Assembly (NCBI GenBank): GCA_047639575.1
Contig: JBLIOB010000225.1
Location: 1 to 7,078 of the forward strand
Reading direction: 5' to 3'
DNA: 7,078 nucleotides
Source of the DNA: JBLIOB01 sp047639575
GTDB taxonomy: Bacteria; Bacteroidota; Bacteroidia; Flavobacteriales_D; Parvicellaceae
Each line of letters starts with the position of its first letter. Position 1 is the first letter of the stretch. Positions 1 through 6,083 of this stretch are shown here, piece after piece. The notes beneath the pieces were generated by a model, which saw only the letters and a list, made by a program, of their open reading frames with translations, made no database searches and was not told the origin of the DNA. The translations under genes were made by a program, and so were the position numbers.

Positions 1-98
1 ACTGCTAAAAAGATAATGATCTAATAACCTATATTTTTTAACCCGAGTGGTACACTTTTACTCCGCCACACTGGTACATTTTTACTCTGCCCTTGACA
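1..98. mobile_element. End of an IS21-family-like insertion sequence
   Basis: Two near-identical 19-nt repeats of the type TGGTACAnTTTTTACTC lie 24 nt apart and are followed by CCCTTGACA. Repeated TGGTACA-type motifs next to a terminal TTGACA (ending in CA) are typical of IS21-family ends, which I know from the family rather than from a search. The element body would lie to the left, outside the window; the outer end is best placed at base 98. A short open frame at 1-24 ending in TAA could be the tail of an IstB ATPase gene but is too short to call. The end lies inside the 3' part of the rep reading frame, so the element appears to have inserted there. The target duplication cannot be seen because only one side is present. 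Confidence 0.6.
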
Positions 99-1012
99 AA
101 TTTCAAATTTCCATTAAATTTCAGTGTTCTCATGAATGTCCAAATAGGAGCAACAGGGAGTTTGCGCTTAACTTTTATGCTGGGATCATCAATTTTTAAC
201 TCCATCCATTTATTTCCCATGTAATTCCATAGCCCCTGAATTTTTTCCATCAGATCGTCATAAGAGTTAACCTGGAATTCTCTGAGGGTGTAAGCTCGAA
301 GTTGAAATTCAAAACGTGTTATTTCAGGAATCTGGTTGGTGTCTCCCTCATACATATCTAAAACTTCCTCGTAGCTTTTTCCGTACCAACACTCAAACCA
401 ATCAGGGTCCTGTTGAATGGCTAATTTCTTTTTATCGTAAATTCTCAGTTGGGGGTTTTTACCTACCACTACGGTTTCCAAGTCTGATTCTTTTCCCAAT
501 GAATAAAACTTCTCTAACATTAGATCGCTGTTAATAGATTTCATCTTTGTAGGGAATCCATAGAAATGATATGCATTGAGATCATTCATAGGGAATCCAG
601 AAATATCTGCGGTGATATCCACCCTTTGAACTCTCTCGCCTCCAAGGGAAAGAACACAATAAGCGATAGCCCGAAACTCTTTGTCCAAGTCTTCAAGCCC
701 CAAACGAAGTCTGGAAGAAGGAATTTCAATTTTTAACTGGTTCAAAATAGGTTTTGTTCCACGAGCACTTGAAACGTAGACCCTCCAACCATTCCGCATC
801 AGACAATAGACATATTCTTGATTACCTTTAGGGGATACTTCCCATGAATCGGAACCAATCTTCACATAAGGGACTTCTTTTCTCTCTTGCGCCTTTCTCT
901 TCTTTACTTTTAATTCCGATGATTCCCACCAATCGGGGTCTAAATAACCGATATAGACGATATGAAGAGTGTCTAAGCCTTGAAATACGACCTGATAATT
1001 ATTTGAATTCAT
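38..1012 (-). CDS. Replication initiation factor, Rep_trans/RstA-like, 3' end replaced by an IS
   Basis: Probably a rolling-circle replication initiator (or the related MobT-type relaxase) that nicks the origin of its own replicon. The 324-residue product shows the spaced motifs of the Rep_trans family: QRVDITADI at 129-137, QLRIYDKKK at 188-196 and ITRFEFQLR at 231-239, followed by a tryptophan-rich C-terminal part ending in a PIW motif at 289-291. The ATG at 1012 has an AGG eight bases upstream. Residues from about 305 to the stop are encoded by the inverted IS21-like end at 38-98, so the native C terminus has been lost and replaced by about 20 foreign residues; all recognised motifs remain. 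It is divergent from the S24 repressor gene, like rstA and rstR of CTX phage. The family call is by motif only. Whether it belongs to a phage, plasmid or conjugative element is not decided by the sequence, and activity after the insertion is uncertain. Confidence 0.65.
   Translation of the reverse strand: MNSNNYQVVFQGLDTLHIVYIGYLDPDWWESSELKVKKRKAQERKEVPYVKIGSDSWEVSPKGNQEYVYCLMRNGWRVYVSSARGTKPILNQLKIEIPSSRLRLGLEDLDKEFRAIAYCVLSLGGERVQRVDITADISGFPMNDLNAYHFYGFPTKMKSINSDLMLEKFYSLGKESDLETVVVGKNPQLRIYDKKKLAIQQDPDWFECWYGKSYEEVLDMYEGDTNQIPEITRFEFQLRAYTLREFQVNSYDDLMEKIQGLWNYMGNKWMELKIDDPSIKVKRKLPVAPIWTFMRTLKFNGNLKFVKGRVKMYQCGGVKVYHSG
47..89 (+). repeat. Pair of 19-nt direct repeats in the IS end
   Basis: Copies at 47-65 and 71-89 match at 16 of 19 positions, with a period of exactly 24 nt. 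Because 24 is a multiple of three, they appear in the minus-strand Rep reading frame as an 8-residue repeat (VKMYQ then VKVYH). In IS21-family elements such repeats are thought to be binding sites for the IstA transposase; here that role is inferred from resemblance. Confidence 0.7.
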
Positions 1013-1076
1013 TGGTAAAACCTAAAAAATAAAAATTAATAATAAATTTCCTAATTACACTTTAGGGGTGGTGTTA

Positions 1077-1157
1077 CTCGGGGGGGTGAACCCCGCTGGC
1101 CTCTTTCGCTCCTCCCTCCGTGCAGTGGCGCGTCGTCGTCGCTCAATCGGCCAGCTA
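1077..1157. other. GC-rich non-coding block with inverted repeats, possible origin region
   Basis: This stretch between rep and the repressor is strikingly GC-rich in AT-rich surroundings. It holds a run of seven G (1080-1086) that forms a GGGG-TGAA-CCCC hairpin at 1083-1094, a 7-bp inverted repeat GCTGGCC / GGCCAGC (1095-1101 and 1149-1155) and a short CGT tandem repeat near 1131-1140. No reading frame is convincing. Rolling-circle and filamentous-phage replicons often keep their origin as hairpins in such an intergenic space beside rep, so an origin is a reasonable inference, but no nick site is identifiable by eye. Confidence 0.35.
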
Positions 1158-1206
1158 TCAGTTAAACTTGCTAAATCTATAAAATTCATAAAACAGGCTC
1201 ACCAAA

Positions 1207-1280
1207 GGGAATTATGAAATTCCCCTCTCCACCTCCTACCCTCATTTGGGTGAAGGCAGGCGGCTCCGAGGGGAATTTCA
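1207..1280. repeat. Three-part inverted repeat with two alternative hairpins
   Basis: GGGAATT at 1207-1213 can pair with AATTCCC at 1218-1224 (7 bp, 4-nt loop). The same middle segment is also part of a perfect 13-bp arm (1215-1227) that pairs with 1268-1280 across a 40-nt loop, in which ACCC (1238-1241) and GGGT (1248-1251) form a further small stem. The two large pairings exclude each other. The structure lies in the intergenic space between the divergent rep and repressor genes. It may be part of a single- or double-strand origin or a regulatory switch; the function is not known. Confidence 0.55.
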
Positions 1281-1355
1281 GCAACGCCTCATTGCAAAAC
1301 AGGAAAAAACAAAAAGGCTATACATGCATTGCCAGCCCAATTCGAAAACAAATTT

Positions 1356-1411
1356 TTGCGTTCCAGTACTGATAAGGTGTACAATTATATCAACAATATA
1401 AGCATATCGTT
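1356..1411 (+). promoter_or_regulatory. Candidate repressor promoter and operator palindrome
   Basis: TTGCGT at 1356-1361 and TACAAT at 1380-1385 are separated by 18 bases, a fair sigma-70-type match, placing a start near 1392. Directly there lies an imperfect palindrome, AACAATAT-AAGC-ATATCGTT (1392-1411), with seven of eight pairs matching. A palindrome over the start site 28 bases before the repressor ATG would suit autoregulation by the encoded repressor. This is a by-eye prediction. Confidence 0.35.
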
Positions 1412-1439
1412 ACTATTTGTCAAGAAAAATAGGTATAAA

Positions 1440-2129
1440 ATGAATACAATATCGGAAGTGATTGAAAAGATTAAAAAAATGAAGGGAATTAAAACTAAAG
1501 AGCAGGTATATGAATTGCTTGGCACAACAAGGAATTCTATTTTCAACAGGCAAAGACGAAACAAATTCCCCTACCAAGAAATAGTCACATATTGTTTGCG
1601 TGAGAACATGGATATAAATGAGATCCTAACGAACCAATCCTCAGCAGCACAACCAAAAATACGGCCAATAAGAAGCGGCACAATCCCTACTGAGCAAGAG
1701 CAATCCATTGATCAAGAAGGGTATGTATTTGTCCCAAAATATGATGTCCAGGTATCGGCGGGGCAAGGTTCACTAATCCATAGCGAACAAGTAGTAAGTC
1801 ATTTAGCTTTTCATGAGAATTGGATAAGGCAGGAATTAGGGATCGACCCCAATCACATCGTACTGATTCAAGCCGTTGGCGATTCGATGAATCCGACTTT
1901 TAATGCAGGCGCTTTGCTTCTTGTAAACACAAAAGTAAACCAGATAAAAAACGATTCCATTTATGTAATCAATCGGGATGATGAACTGATAGTAAAACGG
2001 ATTCAGGATTTATGGAATGGGCAGATAAAAATCAAAAGTGATAACCCTAAATATGAGCCACTGATAATCCAAAAAACAGACTCACTAAAAATAGTCGGTG
2101 AGGTTGTTTGGGTTGGACAGAAAAATTAG
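1440..2129 (+). CDS. CI-type repressor with LexA-like S24 self-cleavage domain
   Basis: A 229-residue phage-type repressor. The N-terminal 63 residues resemble the phage CI repressor helix-turn-helix family (pattern LGTTRNSIFNRQ at 28-39, then a PYQEIV helix). After a polar linker comes a peptidase S24 domain: putative Ala-Gly cleavage site in VSAGQGS (A107-G108), catalytic Ser149 in GDSMNP and Lys186 in IVKRIQ. The Ser-Lys spacing of 37 is the same as in LexA (119 and 156). By family knowledge, DNA damage and RecA would trigger self-cleavage and derepress the element, presumably the divergent rep. The frame is open upstream to a TTG at 1329, but the ATG at 1440 has AGG six bases before it and begins just ahead of the domain, so it is preferred. 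It converges with the antitoxin gene, 20 bases apart. Family assignment is firm; the target is inferred. Confidence 0.88.
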   Translation: MNTISEVIEKIKKMKGIKTKEQVYELLGTTRNSIFNRQRRNKFPYQEIVTYCLRENMDINEILTNQSSAAQPKIRPIRSGTIPTEQEQSIDQEGYVFVPKYDVQVSAGQGSLIHSEQVVSHLAFHENWIRQELGIDPNHIVLIQAVGDSMNPTFNAGALLLVNTKVNQIKNDSIYVINRDDELIVKRIQDLWNGQIKIKSDNPKYEPLIIQKTDSLKIVGEVVWVGQKN

Positions 2130-2149
2130 TTTATTTAAGGATTCCTACG

Positions 2150-2443
2150 TCAAACCAACGATATATGAAGCTCTCGTCCAACGGCACGTGCAGCCTTGGA
2201 CATGGTTGCCAATGTGATATTGGGAACTTGTGAGTCTAGCAACCGATCCAATTGACGCCTACTGGTTTTCATTCGTTCTGCCATAGCTGTTTTGGATATG
2301 TGGTTTTCCTTCATCGCTTGCCGCACTTGATCGGCAAGGATTTCTTTAAGAGCTTGATGCTCACATTCCTCAAGCATCCCCTGCTCATCAAGAAAACCAT
2401 CTAAGGATGATCCAACATGAGAGGTTTTGTTTTTTTTGCTCAT
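2150..2443 (-). CDS. HigA-type antitoxin, XRE-like helix-turn-helix
   Basis: A 97-residue DNA-binding antitoxin of the kind encoded after HigB/Gp49-type toxins. It has an N-terminal segment with HVGSSLDGFLDEQGMLEE (9-26) and then a helix-turn-helix (about 37-95) with ISKTAMAERMKTSRRQLDRL, followed by the ITLATM and AVGRELHISLV strings characteristic of this antitoxin subgroup. The protein would bind and neutralise the toxin and repress the operon. The start is clear: ATG at 2443 has a near-perfect AAGGAGG seven bases upstream (2457-2451). This ATG overlaps the TGA of the ancestral toxin frame as ATGA, the usual translational coupling. The antitoxin itself appears intact even though its toxin is frameshifted. 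It ends 20 bases from the convergent repressor gene, with no terminator seen. Confidence 0.85.
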   Translation of the reverse strand: MSKKNKTSHVGSSLDGFLDEQGMLEECEHQALKEILADQVRQAMKENHISKTAMAERMKTSRRQLDRLLDSQVPNITLATMSKAARAVGRELHISLV

Positions 2444-2491
2444 TGTTCTACCTCCTTCTTTCGGTTCACGGCAAGGTCTAAATCTGCTTTT

Positions 2492-2815
2492 TTAGGTCTT
2501 CTGTGATTTTTTCACAAAGCTAGGAAGCAGAACCATTTCATTATTCTGGATAATAAAAATAACACGCGCAATACGCCTATCTGATATATCACTCCGAACT
2601 TCAAAAAGTCCGCGCCCCAACGGTTTGCTATAGGGCATTCCAATCGGCCAGCCAAACTCTACTTTCTGGATATCTTTGCCAACTGTTTTTCGATCTTCAA
2701 TACTCAGCTTCAATAACCAATTCCTTACAGGCTCGGTGCCATTCAAGGTTTTATAAAAATGAGCAATGATTTTCTTTTGGGGTTGTGGCATAAACAATCG
2801 TGCCATAAATGACAC
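2492..2815 (-). CDS. HigB/RelE-family toxin (phage Gp49-like), C terminus lost by frameshift
   Basis: A ribosome-dependent mRNA interferase family toxin by motif: EPVRNWL (28-34), FGWPIGMP (54-61), LFEVRSD (70-76), RIARVIF (81-87) and VLLPSFVKKSQKT (95-107). Family members continue after the KT with a charged helical tail of about 20 residues. Here a TAA stops the frame at 2492-2494, yet the next frame at 2490-2440 reads KADLDLAVNRKKEVEQ, just what the family has, and stops in an ATGA overlap with the antitoxin start. So the ancestral gene ran from about 2815 to 2440 and has a net loss of two bases (or gain of one) near 2494. The start is uncertain: GTG 2815, ATG 2806 and ATG 2791 are in frame, and none has a clear ribosome binding site. 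The toxin may be inactive or weakened; the catalytic strand is kept, only the last helix is lost. Confidence 0.8.
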   Translation of the reverse strand: MSFMARLFMPQPQKKIIAHFYKTLNGTEPVRNWLLKLSIEDRKTVGKDIQKVEFGWPIGMPYSKPLGRGLFEVRSDISDRRIARVIFIIQNNEMVLLPSFVKKSQKT

Positions 2816-2825
2816 GAACTGTCAA
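2797..2825 (-). promoter_or_regulatory. Candidate higBA promoter with operator palindrome
   Basis: Upstream of the toxin, on the minus strand, a perfect TTGACA (2825-2820) is followed by a palindrome with arms CGTGTCAT and ATGGCACG around TT (2816-2799), seven of eight pairs matching. Such a palindrome suits HigA autorepression. The -10 is poor (CACGAT at a spacing of 17), and if this promoter is used the first two possible toxin starts would lie outside the transcript, leaving ATG 2791. Confidence 0.35.
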
Positions 2826-2970
2826 GAACTAAACAGGTTCAATAGAAGAGATAATAAAACTGGTATGAACTATGATGCCCGCCGCCAATAGCTGACATTC
2901 CTAGTGTGCAGGATATTACTTTTAGTCATCATTCTTAGGTGTATGTAATCAATCGTAAGAGGATCTAGCA

Positions 2971-3342
2971 ATGAGCAAAATGGTATTTGTAATTGAAGAT
3001 GAGAAAACTTCTCGAGTTCTAATTTCTTCATTCTTGAAAAAGGTTGGAGTTACAAAAATTGTATCTTCAATCAATGGTAAAAATGCATTGGAAAAACTTA
3101 GATTTTAAAAGCCTGATTTAATTATTTCAGACTGGAATATGCCGGAAATGAATGGACTGGATTTTTTTCGTAATGCAAAAAAGGAAGGAACGCTAGAAGG
3201 TAATCCTTTTCTGATGGCAACTTCAGAAGACAAAAAAGAAAAGATAATGGAAGCAGTTCAATCAGGTGTAAAAAATTATCTTATCAAACCATTATCTCCA
3301 GAAATATTTGGAGATAAGGTAAAAAGCCTTTTACCGAACTAA
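2971..3342 (+). pseudogene. CheY-like single-domain response regulator with in-frame TAA at codon 46
   Basis: Read through, the frame encodes a 123-residue receiver domain, the normal length for CheY. It has the acidic pair in VIEDE (E9, D10), the phosphoacceptor Asp54 in IISDWNMPEMNG, Thr84 in MATSED and Lys106 in LIKPLSP, all at the expected spacing. The ATG at 2971 has GAGG eight bases upstream. Codon 46 (3106-3108), between LRF and KPDLII, is TAA; related proteins usually have a polar residue such as Q, K or E here, so a one-base change from CAA, AAA or GAA explains it. Translation would give a 45-residue fragment without the phosphorylation site; restart at ATG 3139 would give a 67-residue fragment beginning after Asp54. 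The gene lies 68 bases before an HDOD gene on the same strand, probably its output partner. A sequencing error or readthrough cannot be excluded. Confidence 0.85.
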
Positions 3343-3410
3343 TAAATAGAGCATTGAATATATCTTAAAACAAGAATACAATAATTTAAAAAAACTTGTA
3401 GAGGTGTTTT

Positions 3411-4262
3411 TTGGATATTAATAAATTGCTCGATGGTGATCTTTCTGTAGGTTCTCTTCCAAGCATCTATCAACAGTTTCAAGAAGCAATGTCTGATGAG
3501 AGTACTTCTTTTGATGAAATCGGGAAAATAATTCTTTATGACAGTGTTCTGACAGCACGGTTACTACAAATCGTTAATAGTCCTTATTATGGGTTTTCGG
3601 ACAGAATAGAAACAGTTTCAGATGCAATCAGTGTAGTCGGAACAATGCATTTGAGTGATCTCATATTATCCACTGTTGTTGTAGATAAATTTAATTCAAT
3701 TCCAGAATCAGTAGTAAATATTGAATCATTCTGGAAGCACTCTATTACCTGTGGTCTGATTGCCAGAGAGCTTGCATCCTATAATGAAGATTTAGATACT
3801 GAGAAGTTTTTTGTTGCGGGAATGCTTCACGATATTGGGCAGATCCTACTTTGCACAAAATTACCTGAATTGACTTTAAAAATCCTATTAGAAAATCAAT
3901 CGGAACCTAAACATCTTCATGAAGCTGAATCGGAAGAGCTGGGTTTCGATCATGCTGAATTAGGTGCAAAACTTCTGGGAAAGTGGAATCTTTCTGAATT
4001 TCATGTGGAATTAACAAAATTTCATCATAATCCATCTTTGGCTCCTAATTTTGCAAAGGAAGCATCCATTCTTAATTTTGCGGATGTTTTGGTAAACATT
4101 ATGCAGTTAGGATCTAGTGGTGAGACTACCATTTCTCCCGAATTAGAAAAGGCAACTTATGAGGGAGTAGAGCTGCCCGATCAGGTTAGTCTTTCTGATT
4201 TTAAGGAAAGTATCTATGAAAAGTTTGATGAAACAGTGAAACTTTTTCTTCAGCCAAATTAA
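3411..4262 (+). CDS. HDOD domain signalling protein (first of three)
   Basis: A 283-residue cytoplasmic protein made of one HDOD domain (about residues 12-225) and a short helical tail. Typical features are the LPSIYQQF opening, ILYDSVLTARLLQIVNSPYYG (about 41-61), AISVVGTMHL (72-81) and GMLHDIGQ (137-144). The HD-superfamily positions are largely filled: H110 in FWKHS, H140-D141, H181 in FDHAELGA, H205-H206 and D225 in NFADVL. Enzymatic activity of HDOD proteins is generally not established; they act in regulation of motility, biofilm or stress. The start is TTG at 3411, supported by GAGGTG six bases upstream; no ATG is near. It follows the interrupted receiver gene, likely in one operon. 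It ends only two bases from the convergent HDOD gene. It is clearly less similar to the other two HDOD proteins than those are to each other. Confidence 0.88.
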   Translation: MDINKLLDGDLSVGSLPSIYQQFQEAMSDESTSFDEIGKIILYDSVLTARLLQIVNSPYYGFSDRIETVSDAISVVGTMHLSDLILSTVVVDKFNSIPESVVNIESFWKHSITCGLIARELASYNEDLDTEKFFVAGMLHDIGQILLCTKLPELTLKILLENQSEPKHLHEAESEELGFDHAELGAKLLGKWNLSEFHVELTKFHHNPSLAPNFAKEASILNFADVLVNIMQLGSSGETTISPELEKATYEGVELPDQVSLSDFKESIYEKFDETVKLFLQPN

Positions 4263-4264
4263 TT

Positions 4265-5125
4265 TTAAGTATTATTCATACTATCGAACGCCAGAAGTCC
4301 TATTTTGGTTTTTTCAATAAAACCTTCAATTTCGTTGCTTGATAGATTGGCCTTAGTTATAAAATCCTCGCTTAATTCTTCCTTGTGTTGCGACATTATT
4401 GGATGAGAAATATTGTTTTCATTCGCCAGCTTATTTGATGCGCTGACAATATGACTTAGATTTATACTACCGCTTGAAATGTAATCTTTATGATGATCTG
4501 TTGTTCCTCCGACTAAAATTTTCGGCAATTCCCAGTGTTTCTCTAGAAACATGGCACCCAGTTCCTGATGGTCTACACCAAAAGTAGCCTTCTCAAGAGT
4601 CTCAACGGGTTGATCGGAATTGCTAATGTCTTTAGCTATTAAAAAATTATTGTATTCCTTTGGGATTAAATAGTTGAAAACTAGTATTCCAACGTCATGC
4701 ATCATTCCAGACATAAAACTTGCATTTACAATATTTTGATCATCAACTAACTTTTCAGAAAACATTCGGGATAAATAACCTGAAGCAAGGGAGTGTTGCC
4801 AGAATTGAGTTTGATCAAACGATTTAATTTTTTTAAAACTCTTAGGAATTTCGAGGCAATAACAAAGATCAAGTACCTGATTAACTCCTAATCTTATTAT
4901 TGCTTCTTCCACGGTCCCTGTTTTTTCACGGCCCATTCTAAAGAAGGCGCTGTTAGATAAAGTTATAAGTTTACCTGTTAGCGCCATGTCAATTTGAATC
5001 AATCGGCGTACGTCATCTACATCACAATCTGGATCATTAATTAGTTCCTGTAAATCCAGGAGAACCTTTGGAAATGGAGGCAGTTCTCCTTTTTGATCTA
5101 GGAGATTTAATATTTTATCTCTCAT
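4265..5125 (-). CDS. HDOD domain signalling protein (tandem paralog A)
   Basis: A 286-residue cytoplasmic HDOD protein. It opens with GELPPFPKVLLDLQELINDP (13-32), followed by IQIDMALTGKLITLSNSAFF, AIIRLGVNQVLDL and GMMHDVGILV. The histidine and aspartate positions of the HD superfamily are kept: H111, H143-D144, H186 in VDHQELGA and H211-H212 in TTDHHKD. The start ATG at 5125 has AAGG six bases upstream. It is aligned without gaps to the next gene through these landmarks, with 65 of 106 residues identical by hand count over 107-212, so the pair arose by tandem duplication. It lies 94 bases downstream of that paralog, same strand, probably co-transcribed, and its stop is two bases from the convergent HDOD gene. 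The shared ending FIEKTKIGLLAF is diagnostic of the pair. Role in signalling is inferred from the family; the input is unknown. Confidence 0.88.
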   Translation of the reverse strand: MRDKILNLLDQKGELPPFPKVLLDLQELINDPDCDVDDVRRLIQIDMALTGKLITLSNSAFFRMGREKTGTVEEAIIRLGVNQVLDLCYCLEIPKSFKKIKSFDQTQFWQHSLASGYLSRMFSEKLVDDQNIVNASFMSGMMHDVGILVFNYLIPKEYNNFLIAKDISNSDQPVETLEKATFGVDHQELGAMFLEKHWELPKILVGGTTDHHKDYISSGSINLSHIVSASNKLANENNISHPIMSQHKEELSEDFITKANLSSNEIEGFIEKTKIGLLAFDSMNNT

Positions 5126-5219
5126 AATTTACCTTAAATGAATTTTCCATATTTCATTGAAAGAATAATCCTACAGGTGGACATTTAATGGAATTGACCT
5201 CGGTTACTGATTTTTAATA

Positions 5220-6083
5220 TTAGGAATCAAATAAATCTTCAAAGGCTAAAAGTCCGATTTTAGTTTTTTCTACAAATAAAGCCAGTTCACTATTTTCTAT
5301 ACCCGTTTTTAGTAAGAACTCTTCGCTTACTTCCTCTTTATATTGGGTCATTAAAGGGTGGGAGATTTCATGTTCATTTGCTAGCTTATTTGCAGCATTC
5401 ACAATATGAGCTAAAGTGATACCGTTGCTATCGTTAATTAAATTCCTATGGTGGTCGGTTACCGTTTCTATTACTAATGAAGGTAGTTGCCACCATTTTT
5501 GTAGAAACATGCCTCCTAATTCCTGATGATCAATGCCAAAAAATTCCCTCTCAAGCATCTCTATAGGCTGTTCAGAACTGCTAATGTCTTTGACACTGAG
5601 AAATTTATTATATTCCTCAGGGATCAAATAATCCAAAACAAGTATTCCGACATCATGCACCAACCCAGAAAGAAAACTTGCATCTAAAGGCTTCTGCTCA
5701 TTGATCAACTTATTAGCAAGCAATGAAGATAAATAACCGGTTGCCAAAGAATGTTTCCAAAACTGAGCTTGATCGAATGTTTGCGATTTTTCAAAGGCTT
5801 TAGGTAATTCTGCCGCATAACAAATATCAAGTACCACATATACTCCCAACCTCACGATTGCCTCTTGCAGATTGTCCGCTTTTTCTCGCCCACCTGCATA
5901 ATATGAGCTATTCGACATAGTTATGATCTTCCCCGACAGCACCAAATCCGCTTTGAGCAATCGGTGAATATCATCCACATTACAATTTGGGTCATTCGTT
6001 AAATTTTGCAACGCCAAAATGACCTCTGGGACAGGGAGTAGGTCACCCTTTTGTTGTAGGGAGTTTACAATTTCATTTCTCAT
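5220..6083 (-). CDS. HDOD domain signalling protein (tandem paralog B)
   Basis: A 287-residue HDOD protein, paralog of its downstream neighbour. Key positions fall on identical numbers: H111 in FWKHS, H143-D144 in LVHDVGILV, H186 in IDHQELGG, H211-H212 in VTDHHRN. The frame is open to a TTG at 6095, but starting at ATG 6083 (MRNEIV) matches the MRDKIL start of the paralog exactly and has a GGTG six bases upstream, so the shorter form is chosen. The ATG overlaps the TGA of a small upstream frame (ATGA), which points to translational coupling. Both paralogs differ mainly in surface positions and in the stretch after the HD motif, suggesting separate partners rather than a simple dosage effect; that is inference. 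Together with the receiver and the third HDOD gene it forms a compact signalling cluster. Confidence 0.86.
   Translation of the reverse strand: MRNEIVNSLQQKGDLLPVPEVILALQNLTNDPNCNVDDIHRLLKADLVLSGKIITMSNSSYYAGGREKADNLQEAIVRLGVYVVLDICYAAELPKAFEKSQTFDQAQFWKHSLATGYLSSLLANKLINEQKPLDASFLSGLVHDVGILVLDYLIPEEYNKFLSVKDISSSEQPIEMLEREFFGIDHQELGGMFLQKWWQLPSLVIETVTDHHRNLINDSNGITLAHIVNAANKLANEHEISHPLMTQYKEEVSEEFLLKTGIENSELALFVEKTKIGLLAFEDLFDS

Noticed and set aside
316..534. Plus-strand open frame opposite rep
   Set aside because: Lies wholly inside the rep gene in antisense, has no ribosome binding site and no recognisable motif.
844..1032. Plus-strand open frame over the rep 5' end
   Set aside because: Antisense shadow of rep with low-complexity leucine and serine content.
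1061..1094. Possible G-quadruplex in the G-rich block
   Set aside because: Only two runs of three or more G are present within a plausible distance.
1160..1210. Possible dif/XerCD-like site in the AT-rich part of the intergenic region
   Set aside because: No convincing pair of 11-bp half sites around a six-base centre could be found.
1329..1439. N-terminal extension of the repressor from a TTG
   Set aside because: No ribosome binding site, it would run over the predicted promoter and palindrome, and the ATG at 1440 begins just before the domain.
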